Shown: positions 16,635 to 25,910 of the stretch, in pieces
How positions within the stretch are numbered: position 1 is the stretch's first letter
How the letters are laid out: every line of letters starts with the position of its first letter
DNA from: SIG77 sp045589595
GTDB lineage: Bacteria; Verrucomicrobiota; Lentisphaeria; Victivallales; UBA1829
Length of the DNA stretch: 64,000 nucleotides
Direction: 5' to 3'
Assembly (NCBI GenBank): GCA_045589595.1
Contig: JAZNPK010000037.1
Location: 58,133-122,132, forward strand
Notes under the pieces: model-generated
The model's database searches: none
What the model was told of the DNA's origin: nothing
Seen by the model: only the letters and a program-made list of their open reading frames with translations
Position numbers and translations under genes: made by a program

Positions 16635-18935
16635 ATGATGCGGAAATCAATTCTCCTGTTGACAGCTCTGCTGGCATGCGGGTCACTCTGCGCACAAAAA
16701 TTGACGCAGGATGGTACGCCGGTCGCAGGAATCGTTGTCGCAGAAAATGCAGATGCCACAGAACAATACGCGGCAAAGGAACTCCAGCTCTGGCTGAAAC
16801 AGATCACCGGCGCTGAATTGCCCATCGCCGCAAAAGCGGAACCCGGAAAAACTGCGCTCGTTGTCGGCGGCGGTCTGAAAGATTTTCCGGAAGACGTGAA
16901 AGCCATCGGCGAAACGGACGGATTTGCCGTCCGGAAAAATGGTGACGTGATCCACATTTCCGGCAACCGCCCCAAAGGAACGCTCCACGCTGTATATGCG
17001 TTTCTGGAAGAAAATACAGACATCATCTGGCTGCGGCCCAATCCCGATGTGGGAACCATTTACAGCAATATCCCGACGCTGGAATTGAAAAATACGTCCT
17101 TCCGCTCCGTACCGAAATCCCGTCTGCGCGGAATCGGTTTTACCGTTCACGGACACCGTACTGAACCGTTCTGGGCAGCCCGGAACCGTATGAATTATCA
17201 TGGCGGCTGGAATAAAAAAACTGATATCCTTGCCAGTGATTTTCCCATGGCAGGCGGCGGACACGGTCTGCGGATGCACATCAATCCGAAAAAATATTTT
17301 GAGACACACCCGGAATATTTTGTGATGCTGAACGGCGAACGCGTGCGGCAGGGACAACTCTGCTTCACCAATACGGATTTCTATCCCGAATATATGAAAA
17401 ATCTCCGGGAACATCTGGACGAACGCCCCAAAGTCCGCGGCGTCAATATTTCCATTGAAGACTCCTGGACGGTCTGTTGCTGCCCGAAATGTCTTGCCCC
17501 GTTGAAACTGGCGGATGGAAAAGTCCTTGATTCCAAACATCCCCAGTTCCGGTCCGCTCAGTTCTTCCTGTTCCTGAACGAGATCGCCCGTCAGCTCCGC
17601 ACGACCCATCCCCAGATCGTGATCCTGACTTATGCGTACTTTTTCACCATGGAACCCCCGCCGTTCCCTGTGGAAGACAATATCCGTATCATGTACTGTC
17701 CCTACGATAAAGACAATAAAGTTTCTTACGAAGACCTGAACCGGAACGGGACCGTGGCCCGGCGCCTTGTGTCATGGGGAAAAATGTCCGATAAAACATT
17801 GCTCCGGGAATATTACGGCTGCGCTGCCAAATTCCCCCGTCCTATTGAAGAAATCATGAAGGCAGACTTCCTTTTCTGCCTCAAAAATAACGTGATGGAA
17901 CTGAACACGGAATGGCCCGTTGACCATTCCTCCGCTATCCCCGTGTGGGACGCTTCCGCCATTACCGCCTGGTGTATGGCGCGGCTCTGGTGGGATCCCA
18001 CAGCTGATGTGGACGCACTGCGCGATCATTTCATTACCCGCACCTACCGCGAGGCGGCACCCGCGATGAAACGGTATTACAGCATCCTGCAGAAGAACTG
18101 GTATGCGAGCAGTTATCCCACTATCTATATGGATGAAGCCTCCACAATGGCGCAGATGTATATCTACGAAGCCGGCAGCGAAGATGCCTGCCGAGCAGCG
18201 CTGCAGGAAGCGGCAAAAACTGCAGTTCATCCCATTTCCAAAGAACTGATCAAACGCCACATCGAAACTTTTGAACAGTGGATGGAAAATGCCAAAAAAG
18301 GCAAACGGGTCACGCAGGGCGTTCCCCGGCTCGCCGGTGCGTCCATGGATCCTGATGCGGAATGTTGGAAATCCGCTGCGAAACTTTCCTCATTCCTCGT
18401 TCACGGCACAAAAGATAAACCCGCAAAATTCCGGACAGATGTCAGTGTGCTTCACGACAACGAAAGTATTTATTTCCTGTTCGACTGCTTTGCCGATGAT
18501 ATGAAAACGCTGGAGCCGTCCAAACTCCATGCCGGCGGAGGCGAAACCTTCCCCCGCGGCGATATTATGGAATTTTTCCTTGCGGATGCTGCCACCGGGA
18601 TCTATTTCCAGTTCGCACTGGATGCCGGAAATAAAGCTGTTTACGATGGCAAGATCTTTGACGGAAAATGGAACAGCAGCGACTGGAAACGGAATGTACG
18701 CAGTCTGGATGACCGCTGGCAGGCTGTTGTCCGCATCCCTTTCCGTATGATCGAGCTGGATCCGGCAAAGAGCAGCAAACTTCTCTTCCTGCCTGTCCGC
18801 GGAAAATATTATGATACGGAAGTGATGGATAAAAAGACCAGGAAGATGGTTCCCCGCCGCGTGCGTGAAATGTCAAGCTGGGGCGGCGGAACGGTCCACG
18901 AAGCATCTTCTTTCGGTATCCTGACACTGAAATAA
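16635..18935 (+). CDS. Secreted DUF4838 glycosidase-like protein with CBM9-like tail
   Basis: 766 residues. Signal peptide 1-20, then a small alpha/beta domain (about 25-145) like the N-terminal domain of family 67/20 glycosidases, with TEQYAAKELQLWL. The DUF4838 barrel spans about 150-530 and includes VNISIEDSW and a CCCPKC cluster near residue 280. A C-terminal beta-sandwich of about 180 residues (QAVVRIPF, LPVRG) resembles CBM9. DUF4838 proteins are common in Bacteroidota and Lentisphaerota polysaccharide loci; the activity is unproven. The Cys cluster may bind metal. Spacing to the preceding gene is 24 bp. Confidence 0.8.
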   Translation: MMRKSILLLTALLACGSLCAQKLTQDGTPVAGIVVAENADATEQYAAKELQLWLKQITGAELPIAAKAEPGKTALVVGGGLKDFPEDVKAIGETDGFAVRKNGDVIHISGNRPKGTLHAVYAFLEENTDIIWLRPNPDVGTIYSNIPTLELKNTSFRSVPKSRLRGIGFTVHGHRTEPFWAARNRMNYHGGWNKKTDILASDFPMAGGGHGLRMHINPKKYFETHPEYFVMLNGERVRQGQLCFTNTDFYPEYMKNLREHLDERPKVRGVNISIEDSWTVCCCPKCLAPLKLADGKVLDSKHPQFRSAQFFLFLNEIARQLRTTHPQIVILTYAYFFTMEPPPFPVEDNIRIMYCPYDKDNKVSYEDLNRNGTVARRLVSWGKMSDKTLLREYYGCAAKFPRPIEEIMKADFLFCLKNNVMELNTEWPVDHSSAIPVWDASAITAWCMARLWWDPTADVDALRDHFITRTYREAAPAMKRYYSILQKNWYASSYPTIYMDEASTMAQMYIYEAGSEDACRAALQEAAKTAVHPISKELIKRHIETFEQWMENAKKGKRVTQGVPRLAGASMDPDAECWKSAAKLSSFLVHGTKDKPAKFRTDVSVLHDNESIYFLFDCFADDMKTLEPSKLHAGGGETFPRGDIMEFFLADAATGIYFQFALDAGNKAVYDGKIFDGKWNSSDWKRNVRSLDDRWQAVVRIPFRMIELDPAKSSKLLFLPVRGKYYDTEVMDKKTRKMVPRRVREMSSWGGGTVHEASSFGILTLK

Positions 18936-18942
18936 AAATACG

Positions 18943-19563
18943 ATGATGATGAAAACACAGTTTGAAGCCTGTCTGAAACAATGTCCCGCCATTGCGATCC
19001 TCCGCGGCGTTCAGCCTGCGGAGATCACAGATGTCTGCGCTGTTCTGTGTAAAGCCGGGATCACCCTGCTGGAGATCCCGCTGAACTCGCCCGATGCCTT
19101 TGCAAGCATTGCCAAAGCCGCCTCATTCTGCGCGGAACACGGCATGATGGCAGGGGCGGGAACGGTCCTGACGCCGGAAGATGCGGAGCAGGTCCGTGAG
19201 GCGGGCGGGACATTCATCATCTCGCCGGATACCGATCCGGATGTGATCCGCAGGACCCGCGAACTGGGGATGGTCTCCATTCCCGGTTTCTTTACGGCGA
19301 CAGAAGGTTTTACCGCCGTCAAAGCCGGTGCGGATTATCTGAAACTTTTTCCCGCCAAACTTGGTCCCGGCTACGTGAAAGATCTGAAAGCCGTCATCAA
19401 GACCCCGATCCTTGCGGTCGGCGGCGTGGATGCCGGAAATATTCCGGACTTTATGAAAGTCTGTGCCGGAGTCGGCGTGGGCAGTGCCTTGTACAAGCCG
19501 GGGAAGGCGTTGGACGCGATTGCCGCTGATGCCGCGGAAGTCGTCAGGGCAGTGCGGTCATAA
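18943..19563 (+). CDS. KDPG/KDPGal aldolase family protein, DgoA-like
   Basis: 206 residues (two further ATGs follow at once, so 204 or 205 is possible). The Schiff-base lysine is Lys134 in YLKLFPAK and the catalytic Glu44 is in LEIPLNSP. The EIPLNSP form, with Asn48 instead of the Arg of Eda, and the ending VGVGSALYKPGK are typical of 2-dehydro-3-deoxy-6-phosphogalactonate aldolase (DgoA). It would yield pyruvate plus glyceraldehyde 3-phosphate. No sugar-acid dehydratase or KDGal kinase lies in the window. It follows the DUF4838 gene by 7 bp and is closed by a strong terminator. Confidence 0.88.
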   Translation: MMMKTQFEACLKQCPAIAILRGVQPAEITDVCAVLCKAGITLLEIPLNSPDAFASIAKAASFCAEHGMMAGAGTVLTPEDAEQVREAGGTFIISPDTDPDVIRRTRELGMVSIPGFFTATEGFTAVKAGADYLKLFPAKLGPGYVKDLKAVIKTPILAVGGVDAGNIPDFMKVCAGVGVGSALYKPGKALDAIAADAAEVVRAVRS

Positions 19564-19595
19564 CAGGTCCGGATAAAACCGGAAACAACGATCGG

Positions 19596-19623
19596 AAGGC
19601 AGTCTGCGGACTGCCTTTTTTAT
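19596..19623 (+). terminator. Rho-independent terminator after the sugar block
   Basis: A 9-bp perfect stem (AAGGCAGTC/GACTGCCTT) with a 4-base loop followed by a T run. It sits at the convergent junction with lepB, whose stop codon lies within the T run. Confidence 0.9.
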
Positions 19624-20666
19624 TGCAGACGCATGGTGGGCGTCTGGCTGTCGTTCCGGTATGGATTCGGTACGCCGGAAGGGATATCCAGCGGCTCAAG
19701 ATCGTCGATCCATCCCCAGCGGCGCGTAACGGGCCAGAACACATTGAATGCCCGCCCGATCACATTACGGCGGGGAACAGCGCCCCAATAACGGCTGTCC
19801 AGACTGTTCCGGGAGTTATCGCCCAGCGCATAATAGCAATCCGCCGGAACCGTGATCTCTGCGCCGTTGGCAAGTGCGCCGTCCGCCACATGACCGTGAT
19901 AACCGCCTTTTCCGGAATAAAGTTTTTCAAACCGGGGTGAAAAATCTGTGGCAGGTCTGAAATCTTTTTCACCGGCGGGGCGGATCATCAGCATATTGCC
20001 GTCGATCCGCAGCGTATCGCCCGGCATACCGACCAGCCGTTTGATGTAGAAAAAGCCGGGCAGGGGAGCGTTGCGGTACATCAGCCCCTCCGTATTGAAG
20101 ATCAGGATCTCGCCCCGTTCAAAGGGCTTGAAATGGAAACTGACTCTGTCCACAAACAGATGATCACCGGAACTCAGCACGCCATTACATTCCGTTGCGC
20201 CCGGATCAAGATAACGCTGAACATCCTGCGGCATCAGAGTGGCGTTGCCGGAAACTTCCGTTTCAAATATGTTCCGTGCCGCTTTGACCAGCGGGGATGT
20301 GAAGCGTTCCGATTCGGCTGCATCGATGTAATGAACGCCGAACAGGGTGGGCTGCATACTGCCTGTGGGGATCTGGAACGGCTGCAATGCCAGTGTCCGG
20401 ACACCGAACGCAACGGTCAGGGCGACCAGCAGAACATCCAGCAGACCGCGCATGGTATGAGCGCCGTAGCACGCCTCAAAACGGCTGCTGATGTCGTCCG
20501 TATCGCTGTCCGGTTTTTCCGCTTCTGCCGCCAGAGATTCCAGTTGGCTGATTTTTCCCGGCGTCAGAATATCCCGGTCCAGATGAATGGATGCACGGAT
20601 ATTTTCCACAAGACTCTTGCGTGCCTTGCGTTTTTTGCGCTTTCTGTACCAGCCGATGAGGTCCAT
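19620..20666 (-). CDS. lepB: Signal peptidase I
   Basis: 348 residues. A basic and then acidic cytoplasmic region of about 72 residues precedes a single transmembrane helix (about 73-90). The catalytic Ser103 is in PTGSMQPTL and Lys209 is in YIKRLVGMPGD. The late box GDNSRNSLDSRYWG is intact. It removes signal peptides from exported preproteins on the outer face of the inner membrane. Longer than many homologues because of the N-terminal extension and an insert between the Ser and Lys boxes. Only 2 bp separate it from lepA, the usual pairing. Confidence 0.96.
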   Translation of the reverse strand: MDLIGWYRKRKKRKARKSLVENIRASIHLDRDILTPGKISQLESLAAEAEKPDSDTDDISSRFEACYGAHTMRGLLDVLLVALTVAFGVRTLALQPFQIPTGSMQPTLFGVHYIDAAESERFTSPLVKAARNIFETEVSGNATLMPQDVQRYLDPGATECNGVLSSGDHLFVDRVSFHFKPFERGEILIFNTEGLMYRNAPLPGFFYIKRLVGMPGDTLRIDGNMLMIRPAGEKDFRPATDFSPRFEKLYSGKGGYHGHVADGALANGAEITVPADCYYALGDNSRNSLDSRYWGAVPRRNVIGRAFNVFWPVTRRWGWIDDLEPLDIPSGVPNPYRNDSQTPTMRLQ

Positions 20667-20668
20667 AC

Positions 20669-22483
20669 TTATTTGTTCTCGTTTGATTTCAAAACTTCGA
20701 TGAAGGCTTCCTGCGGGATGTTCACACGCCCGATCTCTTTCATGCGCTTCTTGCCTTCTTTCTGTTTTTCCAGCAGTTTGCGCTTACGGGTGATGTCACC
20801 GCCGTAACATTTCGCCAACACGTTTTTCCGCAGCTGCCGGACCGTTTCACGGGCAATGACTTTACCGCCCACAGCCGCCTGGATCGCGATCTGGAACATC
20901 TGCTGGGGAATGACTGACGCCAGCCGTTCCGCCAGTTGTCTGCCCCGGTGATAGGCAAAATCTGTATGGACGATACTGGCGAAAGCGTCCACCGGGTCAC
21001 CATTGACCATAATGTCGAGTTTGACCAGTTTTTCCGCCTGATAGCCGTCCGGTTCATAATCCATGCTGCCGTAACCGCGAGTGATGGACTTGAGTTTGTC
21101 ATGGAAGTCGATCAGAATCTCGTGCATCGGTAAACGCGCCGTGATCATAATATGTTTGCCGTCAACGCTTTCCGTGTTTGTGCAAATGCCGCGTTTCTGC
21201 ATCACAAGGTTCATGATGTCGCCGATATATTCCGACGGAGCCATGATCTTTGCGGAGATCATCGGTTCTTCAATGCGGTCGATCTCGCTGGGATCCGGCA
21301 GGAAAACCGGGTTGTCCACTTCCACCATTTCGCCGCCTTTGAGATATACGCGGTAGATCACGCTGGGATATGTGGCAATGATGTCCATATTGTACTCCCG
21401 GCGCAGACGCTCCTGAATGATCTCCATGTGGAGCAGCCCGAGAAAACCGCAGCGGAACCCGAAACCGAGAGCGGCACTGGTCTCCGCCTGATAAACAAAT
21501 GCCGCATCGTTCAACTGCAGTTTCGCCATACTGAACTTGAGCTGTTCATAGTCTGCCGTGTCGATGGGATAGATCCCGCTGAACACCATGGGTTTGATCT
21601 CCTGAAAACCGGGCAGGGGATCTTTGCAGGGATCTTTGACGGTCGTCACGGTATCGCCCATCTTTGCATCGGAAGGGCTTTTGATATTCGGGATGATGTA
21701 CCCCACACAGCCCGCTTCAAGGGATTCCGTTGCCTTCATTTCCGGCTTGAACACGCCCACTTCCTTGATCTCGCTTTCCAGTCCCGTACTGACCAGACGG
21801 AGTTTGTCGCCGCGACGGAGAGAACCTTCAAACACGCGCACATAGATCACTACGCCGCGATAGGCGTCATAAATGGAGTCAAAGACCAGTGCGGCGGTCC
21901 CTTTCACTTCTTTTTTCACCGGAGGCGGAATACGCTTGACTATGGTTTCCAGCAGTTCGTGGATCCCTTCGCCGGTTTTGGCGGAAACTGCCAGCGATTC
22001 TTCCCGGGGAATGGCAAGAATCTCTTCCATCTGCTCGCCGCACATGGGAATATCTGCCGCGGGCAGGTCGATTTTGTTGATGATCGGAATGATCGTCAGA
22101 TCATGTTTCATTGCCATGCCGATATTTGCAACTGTCTGTGCCTGAACGCCTTGCGTTGCATCGATCACCAGGATCGCCCCTTCACATGCCGCAAGAGACC
22201 GGCTGACTTCGTACGCAAAGTCCACGTGACCCGGGGTATCAATGAGGTTCAGTTCGTATTCTTCGCCGTCATCGGCGCGGTAGATCATGCGGACGGGATG
22301 GGACTTGATGGTGATCCCGCGCTCCTGTTCCAGATCCATGGCATCCAGCAGTTGATCGTGGACAAGGTCGCGCTTCTCAATGGTGTGGGTCTCTTCCAGC
22401 AATCGGTCTGCAAGAGTGGATTTCCCATGGTCGATATGGGCAATGATGGAAAAATTCCGGATATGTCTGATGGTCTCTGCCAT
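20669..22483 (-). CDS. lepA: Elongation factor 4 (LepA GTPase)
   Basis: 604 residues, the usual length. The G1 box is AHIDHGKST, followed by DTPGHVDF (G3) and NKIDLP (G4). The LepA-specific C-terminal domain ends with GGDITRKRKLLEKQKEGKKRMK, the family hallmark. A ribosomal GTPase that back-translocates or remodels stalled elongating ribosomes. It has a convincing promoter in the gap after the EF-hand gene and is followed by lepB. Confidence 0.98.
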   Translation of the reverse strand: MAETIRHIRNFSIIAHIDHGKSTLADRLLEETHTIEKRDLVHDQLLDAMDLEQERGITIKSHPVRMIYRADDGEEYELNLIDTPGHVDFAYEVSRSLAACEGAILVIDATQGVQAQTVANIGMAMKHDLTIIPIINKIDLPAADIPMCGEQMEEILAIPREESLAVSAKTGEGIHELLETIVKRIPPPVKKEVKGTAALVFDSIYDAYRGVVIYVRVFEGSLRRGDKLRLVSTGLESEIKEVGVFKPEMKATESLEAGCVGYIIPNIKSPSDAKMGDTVTTVKDPCKDPLPGFQEIKPMVFSGIYPIDTADYEQLKFSMAKLQLNDAAFVYQAETSAALGFGFRCGFLGLLHMEIIQERLRREYNMDIIATYPSVIYRVYLKGGEMVEVDNPVFLPDPSEIDRIEEPMISAKIMAPSEYIGDIMNLVMQKRGICTNTESVDGKHIMITARLPMHEILIDFHDKLKSITRGYGSMDYEPDGYQAEKLVKLDIMVNGDPVDAFASIVHTDFAYHRGRQLAERLASVIPQQMFQIAIQAAVGGKVIARETVRQLRKNVLAKCYGGDITRKRKLLEKQKEGKKRMKEIGRVNIPQEAFIEVLKSNENK

Positions 22484-22528
22484 TAAAGTTCCTTTTCGCT
22501 CTTTCTTTTGCTATGTCATTTACTCCGT

Positions 22529-22557
22529 AATATACAGCCGCCGGAGAGATTTTTCAA
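22529..22557 (-). promoter_or_regulatory. Candidate promoter of lepA-lepB
   Basis: On the minus strand TTGAAA (22557-22552), a 17-bp spacer and TATATT (22534-22529), a close match. The -35 box overlaps the last codons of the upstream EF-hand gene. Confidence 0.7.
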
Positions 22558-24722
22558 TACACCGATACGATTTTTCTGAACAGAGCCGCCAGATATGGAT
22601 ACGAGAAATAAACCCCCGCCGCCAACAGCAGAAGAACAATGAGCCATGTCCAGAATTTTGCTTTTTTCGCACGGCTTTCCTCCTCCCCGCCGGGAATCAG
22701 CAGATGAAGCTGTTCCGCAAAGAGCCGGATATTGAAGGGAAGTTTGGGCGTGAATGTGAAAACTCTGCCCATTTTCAGAGACAGACGCATTTTCATATTG
22801 AGGGCGTAGCCGTTTGCTTCAAAAAATCTGGAGAGATTGCGGCTGAACAGTTTCACCAGTGATACTGCAATGATCGGTCCGCCGAAAATCAGCATGATCC
22901 CCAGAAAGACCCAGACGACTGTCCACGCGGAGATCCCCTGCAGGCTTTTTGCCATAAATGCGAATGCACTGCCGATGGCGGCAATACCGATCCCCCCGCC
23001 CATCAGCATCATGGAGCCGCTGACTGCCGGTGTCTGTTGCGCTGCCGGAGATGGTTTCGGGGCGGCATTGGTCTGGATGGCATTTGCCACATTGGTTTCG
23101 TAGGCTTTGCTTTTGGTCGCAAAGAATTTATCCGCCTGCTTCTGGAGAAATTCCGCAAACTTGTAGAACGGCTCCCGCATGGCTTCCGATATGGAGGCGG
23201 GTTGTTTGACAAAGTCAAAAACTTTCGCATCCCATGCCAAGCCGTCATCGGTGAAGAATACGCCGCTCTTGCCTACAAACAGATTGCGGACATGACCGGA
23301 TGTTACTGCCACCGCCAGTTTCATGGCTTTTTTGTCGGCACCGACACCCCGGGTGATGTCAACATACATCACGCAGATATCGCTTTCCATAACGATCTTT
23401 TTGTGTTCCGCAAGATTCGGCACCAGCGTGCAGAGAGAGAAAATTCTGCCGTCCATGACCAGATGCCCCACCTGGATCATGGATTTTTTCAACGGATCAA
23501 AGAGGTCGTGCAGACTGACAAAGTTGTTCAGGAAACCCAGCATATATTTCTGGAGAATGATCAACTTCCGCACCGTCTGGCAGCGGGTCAGATCTTCGCT
23601 GACTGCCACATCGCTGGCGATAAGGTCACGGATGACGCCGTACACATTCTTCTCTGCGTAAGCTTTGAGTTTTTCCTGATCGAACGCATCGAAGATCGCT
23701 GTATTCTTTTTTGCGATCCATGTGCCGTACGGTTCCAGTTTGTTTTTCAGCGCGTCCCATTCCGCAGCCGTCAGGCTTGTTGCGCCGCTGCCGAGGACAT
23801 TGAAAAATGCATCCACTTTACTGCGCCAGAGGGGGTTGATGTTTTCCCCGGCAGTCAGGGTCTGCCCCAGCGCCGGATTGGCAATGGGGGATTTTTCCAG
23901 AAAGTTTTTAACAGATTCCGGATCAAGCGGATCGTATGTATTGGCAGCGGTCGCCAGTTTGCTTTCGCCGAAACTGATGGTTGCCGCGCTGCGGAAAAAG
24001 GCATCGGTCTTTTCCCGGATGGCGGAAAATGCGTCAAAGATCGCTTTCGTCTGATCGCCGAAGGGAAGAAATTTTTCCGGATCGACATTGTACTCCGCGC
24101 GCCATGCAAGGAATCCGGCAGCCTGTTTTTCAAAGGAATCCAGATCATCTTTGTTCAGACCTTCCGCACCGCTCAGGTCTTTATGTTTGCCGATGAGCGC
24201 CATTACAGACCGGATGCAGTCGGCGGCAAGGGGATCGATGGCTTCCACCGGTTCCGGCGGGATGATGCCGTCACCGTTCTGCAAGGCGGCTGATACGATC
24301 TTTGTATGATCATTGATCTGACTGAAGGAGATCTCCTCTTTGTCCGCCAGACCGATATTTTCAAGCGCGATATGAATGGCATTGCAGAGTGCCGCACCAT
24401 CCGGATTTTTCTGATCGATGGCGGAAATTTTCAGCACATCACTTCCGGTTTCTGCGCCGGAAAGATCTTTCAGCAGACCGAGCATCCATGTCAGGACAGT
24501 TTTGACTTCATCGCAGCGGATCCTGCCGCTTTTATCGGCGTCCATATACGCGAGAAATTCCGGATCACCGATCATGGAATCGGTCTGCGTGCCGGTCATC
24601 GCCCAGTGTGCCACATCCAGCTGCGCCACCCGGCGCATATCATCTCCGGTCTGGATCAACATCTGCCGTGATCCGCCCAGCAGACGGAAACGGATCGGAT
24701 TCGTCGTTTTATTTTTACTCAT
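22554..24722 (-). CDS. EF-hand membrane protein of unknown function
   Basis: 722 residues, not a family I recognise. Residues 61-72 (DADKSGRIRCDE) make a textbook EF-hand calcium loop: Asp at 1 and 3, Ser5, Gly6, Ile8, Glu12. A KDLSGAE segment occurs twice, near residues 85 and 180, and the second is followed by an acidic helix-loop. There is a long soluble region to about 560 and a Pro/Gln/Ala linker. Two helices follow at about 575-630, a cytoplasmic-type segment, and a last helix near 692-712. There is no signal peptide. It sits 12 bp downstream of the wecA-type gene, so the two are probably co-transcribed. Confidence 0.7.
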   Translation of the reverse strand: MSKNKTTNPIRFRLLGGSRQMLIQTGDDMRRVAQLDVAHWAMTGTQTDSMIGDPEFLAYMDADKSGRIRCDEVKTVLTWMLGLLKDLSGAETGSDVLKISAIDQKNPDGAALCNAIHIALENIGLADKEEISFSQINDHTKIVSAALQNGDGIIPPEPVEAIDPLAADCIRSVMALIGKHKDLSGAEGLNKDDLDSFEKQAAGFLAWRAEYNVDPEKFLPFGDQTKAIFDAFSAIREKTDAFFRSAATISFGESKLATAANTYDPLDPESVKNFLEKSPIANPALGQTLTAGENINPLWRSKVDAFFNVLGSGATSLTAAEWDALKNKLEPYGTWIAKKNTAIFDAFDQEKLKAYAEKNVYGVIRDLIASDVAVSEDLTRCQTVRKLIILQKYMLGFLNNFVSLHDLFDPLKKSMIQVGHLVMDGRIFSLCTLVPNLAEHKKIVMESDICVMYVDITRGVGADKKAMKLAVAVTSGHVRNLFVGKSGVFFTDDGLAWDAKVFDFVKQPASISEAMREPFYKFAEFLQKQADKFFATKSKAYETNVANAIQTNAAPKPSPAAQQTPAVSGSMMLMGGGIGIAAIGSAFAFMAKSLQGISAWTVVWVFLGIMLIFGGPIIAVSLVKLFSRNLSRFFEANGYALNMKMRLSLKMGRVFTFTPKLPFNIRLFAEQLHLLIPGGEEESRAKKAKFWTWLIVLLLLAAGVYFSYPYLAALFRKIVSVY

Positions 24723-24734
24723 TGCCGGAACTCC

Positions 24735-25802
24735 TTATGACGCGCTCTTTTTTGCGCCGGTTTGAATCAGACTCAACAGGGTAAGGAAGATCACACTCTG
24801 GATCAGCAGAATGATGCAGGTTTTCCAGTCGCCCCACAGAATTGGCAGTGAGCCAAGCCCGATGGTCAGACAGAGCAGATGCACCATCAGAACCGCTTTG
24901 CCGCGGCTGAAACCCATGTGCAGAAAACGGTGGGATATGTGGTTGTTGTCGCCCACATAGACCGGTTTATGGTTCCGCAGCCGGATCACCACCACCGCAA
25001 AGGCGTCGAAGACCGGCACAGCAAGGATCAGAAGCGGCAGCAGCACCGCAAAACGGGTCGTGGCGATCTCCGGATTGAAATACGAGACCCGGACACTGAT
25101 CATTCCAAGCAGAAACGCGAGAAAATGACTTCCCGCATCTCCCATAAACATAGATGCCGGAGTCGTATTGAAACACCAGAACGCCAACGCCGCGCCGAAA
25201 GAACAGGCACACAACGATGCCACAAAATATTGCTGATTGAATCCGGCGGCAAACAGAAACATCCCGAAAGCGATCACCGCCATCCCCGCCGCCAAGCCGT
25301 CCATGTTGTCAAAAAAATTGACCGCATTGAAGATGAAGAGCAGCCACAGAACCGTAATGACACAGGAAAAAATTTCACTCGGCACAAACAGACTGATGCG
25401 CAGACCGCCGAACAGCACCGCGATCAGGGCGATCAGAAGTTGTCCGGCAAACTTTTTACCCGCTTTCATGGGGCGGATATCGTCCAGCAGCCCCAGGACC
25501 ATTGCGCCCAATGCGCACAGGATCAGAACCGCCAGTTCAAGGGAGATCGTCCTGAACCCATCCGGCAGGATCCCCGCAAAATAAGCAAATACAAGCCCGG
25601 CAAGGATCGTCAGCAGCCATCCGGCTGCCATGGCGGCACCACCCAGAAGGGGCGTGGCGTTCCGGTGCTGTTTGTGTCCTTCGGATTTCGGCACATCCAG
25701 GATCCCGGTGCGGAAAGCCAGTTTTTTGCAGAGCAGGACCGACGGCACCGTCAGGGCGAAAGCGGCAGCTGCAACAGATAAATAAATCAGCAAAGACGGC
25801 AT
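24735..25802 (-). CDS. Undecaprenyl-phosphate GlcNAc-1-phosphate transferase-like (WecA/TagO family)
   Basis: 355 residues, about ten transmembrane segments. The family motifs are seen: KSEGHKQHRNATPLLGG near the N-terminus, FFDNMDGLAAG with the catalytic Asp residues, FMGDAGSHFLAF, and NNHISHRFLHMG, the WecA-type histidine loop. It transfers a GlcNAc-1-phosphate-type unit to undecaprenyl phosphate to start an O-antigen, capsule or other envelope polymer. No polymer cluster adjoins it; the EF-hand protein follows. Confidence 0.9.
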   Translation of the reverse strand: MPSLLIYLSVAAAAFALTVPSVLLCKKLAFRTGILDVPKSEGHKQHRNATPLLGGAAMAAGWLLTILAGLVFAYFAGILPDGFRTISLELAVLILCALGAMVLGLLDDIRPMKAGKKFAGQLLIALIAVLFGGLRISLFVPSEIFSCVITVLWLLFIFNAVNFFDNMDGLAAGMAVIAFGMFLFAAGFNQQYFVASLCACSFGAALAFWCFNTTPASMFMGDAGSHFLAFLLGMISVRVSYFNPEIATTRFAVLLPLLILAVPVFDAFAVVVIRLRNHKPVYVGDNNHISHRFLHMGFSRGKAVLMVHLLCLTIGLGSLPILWGDWKTCIILLIQSVIFLTLLSLIQTGAKKSAS

Positions 25803-25910
25803 GGATCCGTGACTCCTGTGTGGTTGATTTCAGTCTTTAAATAATATAATACAACTTTCTGATTTTTACAGTACAAGAGACCTGTTTTCTGTAAAAAAGC
25901 GGCTTTTTTA

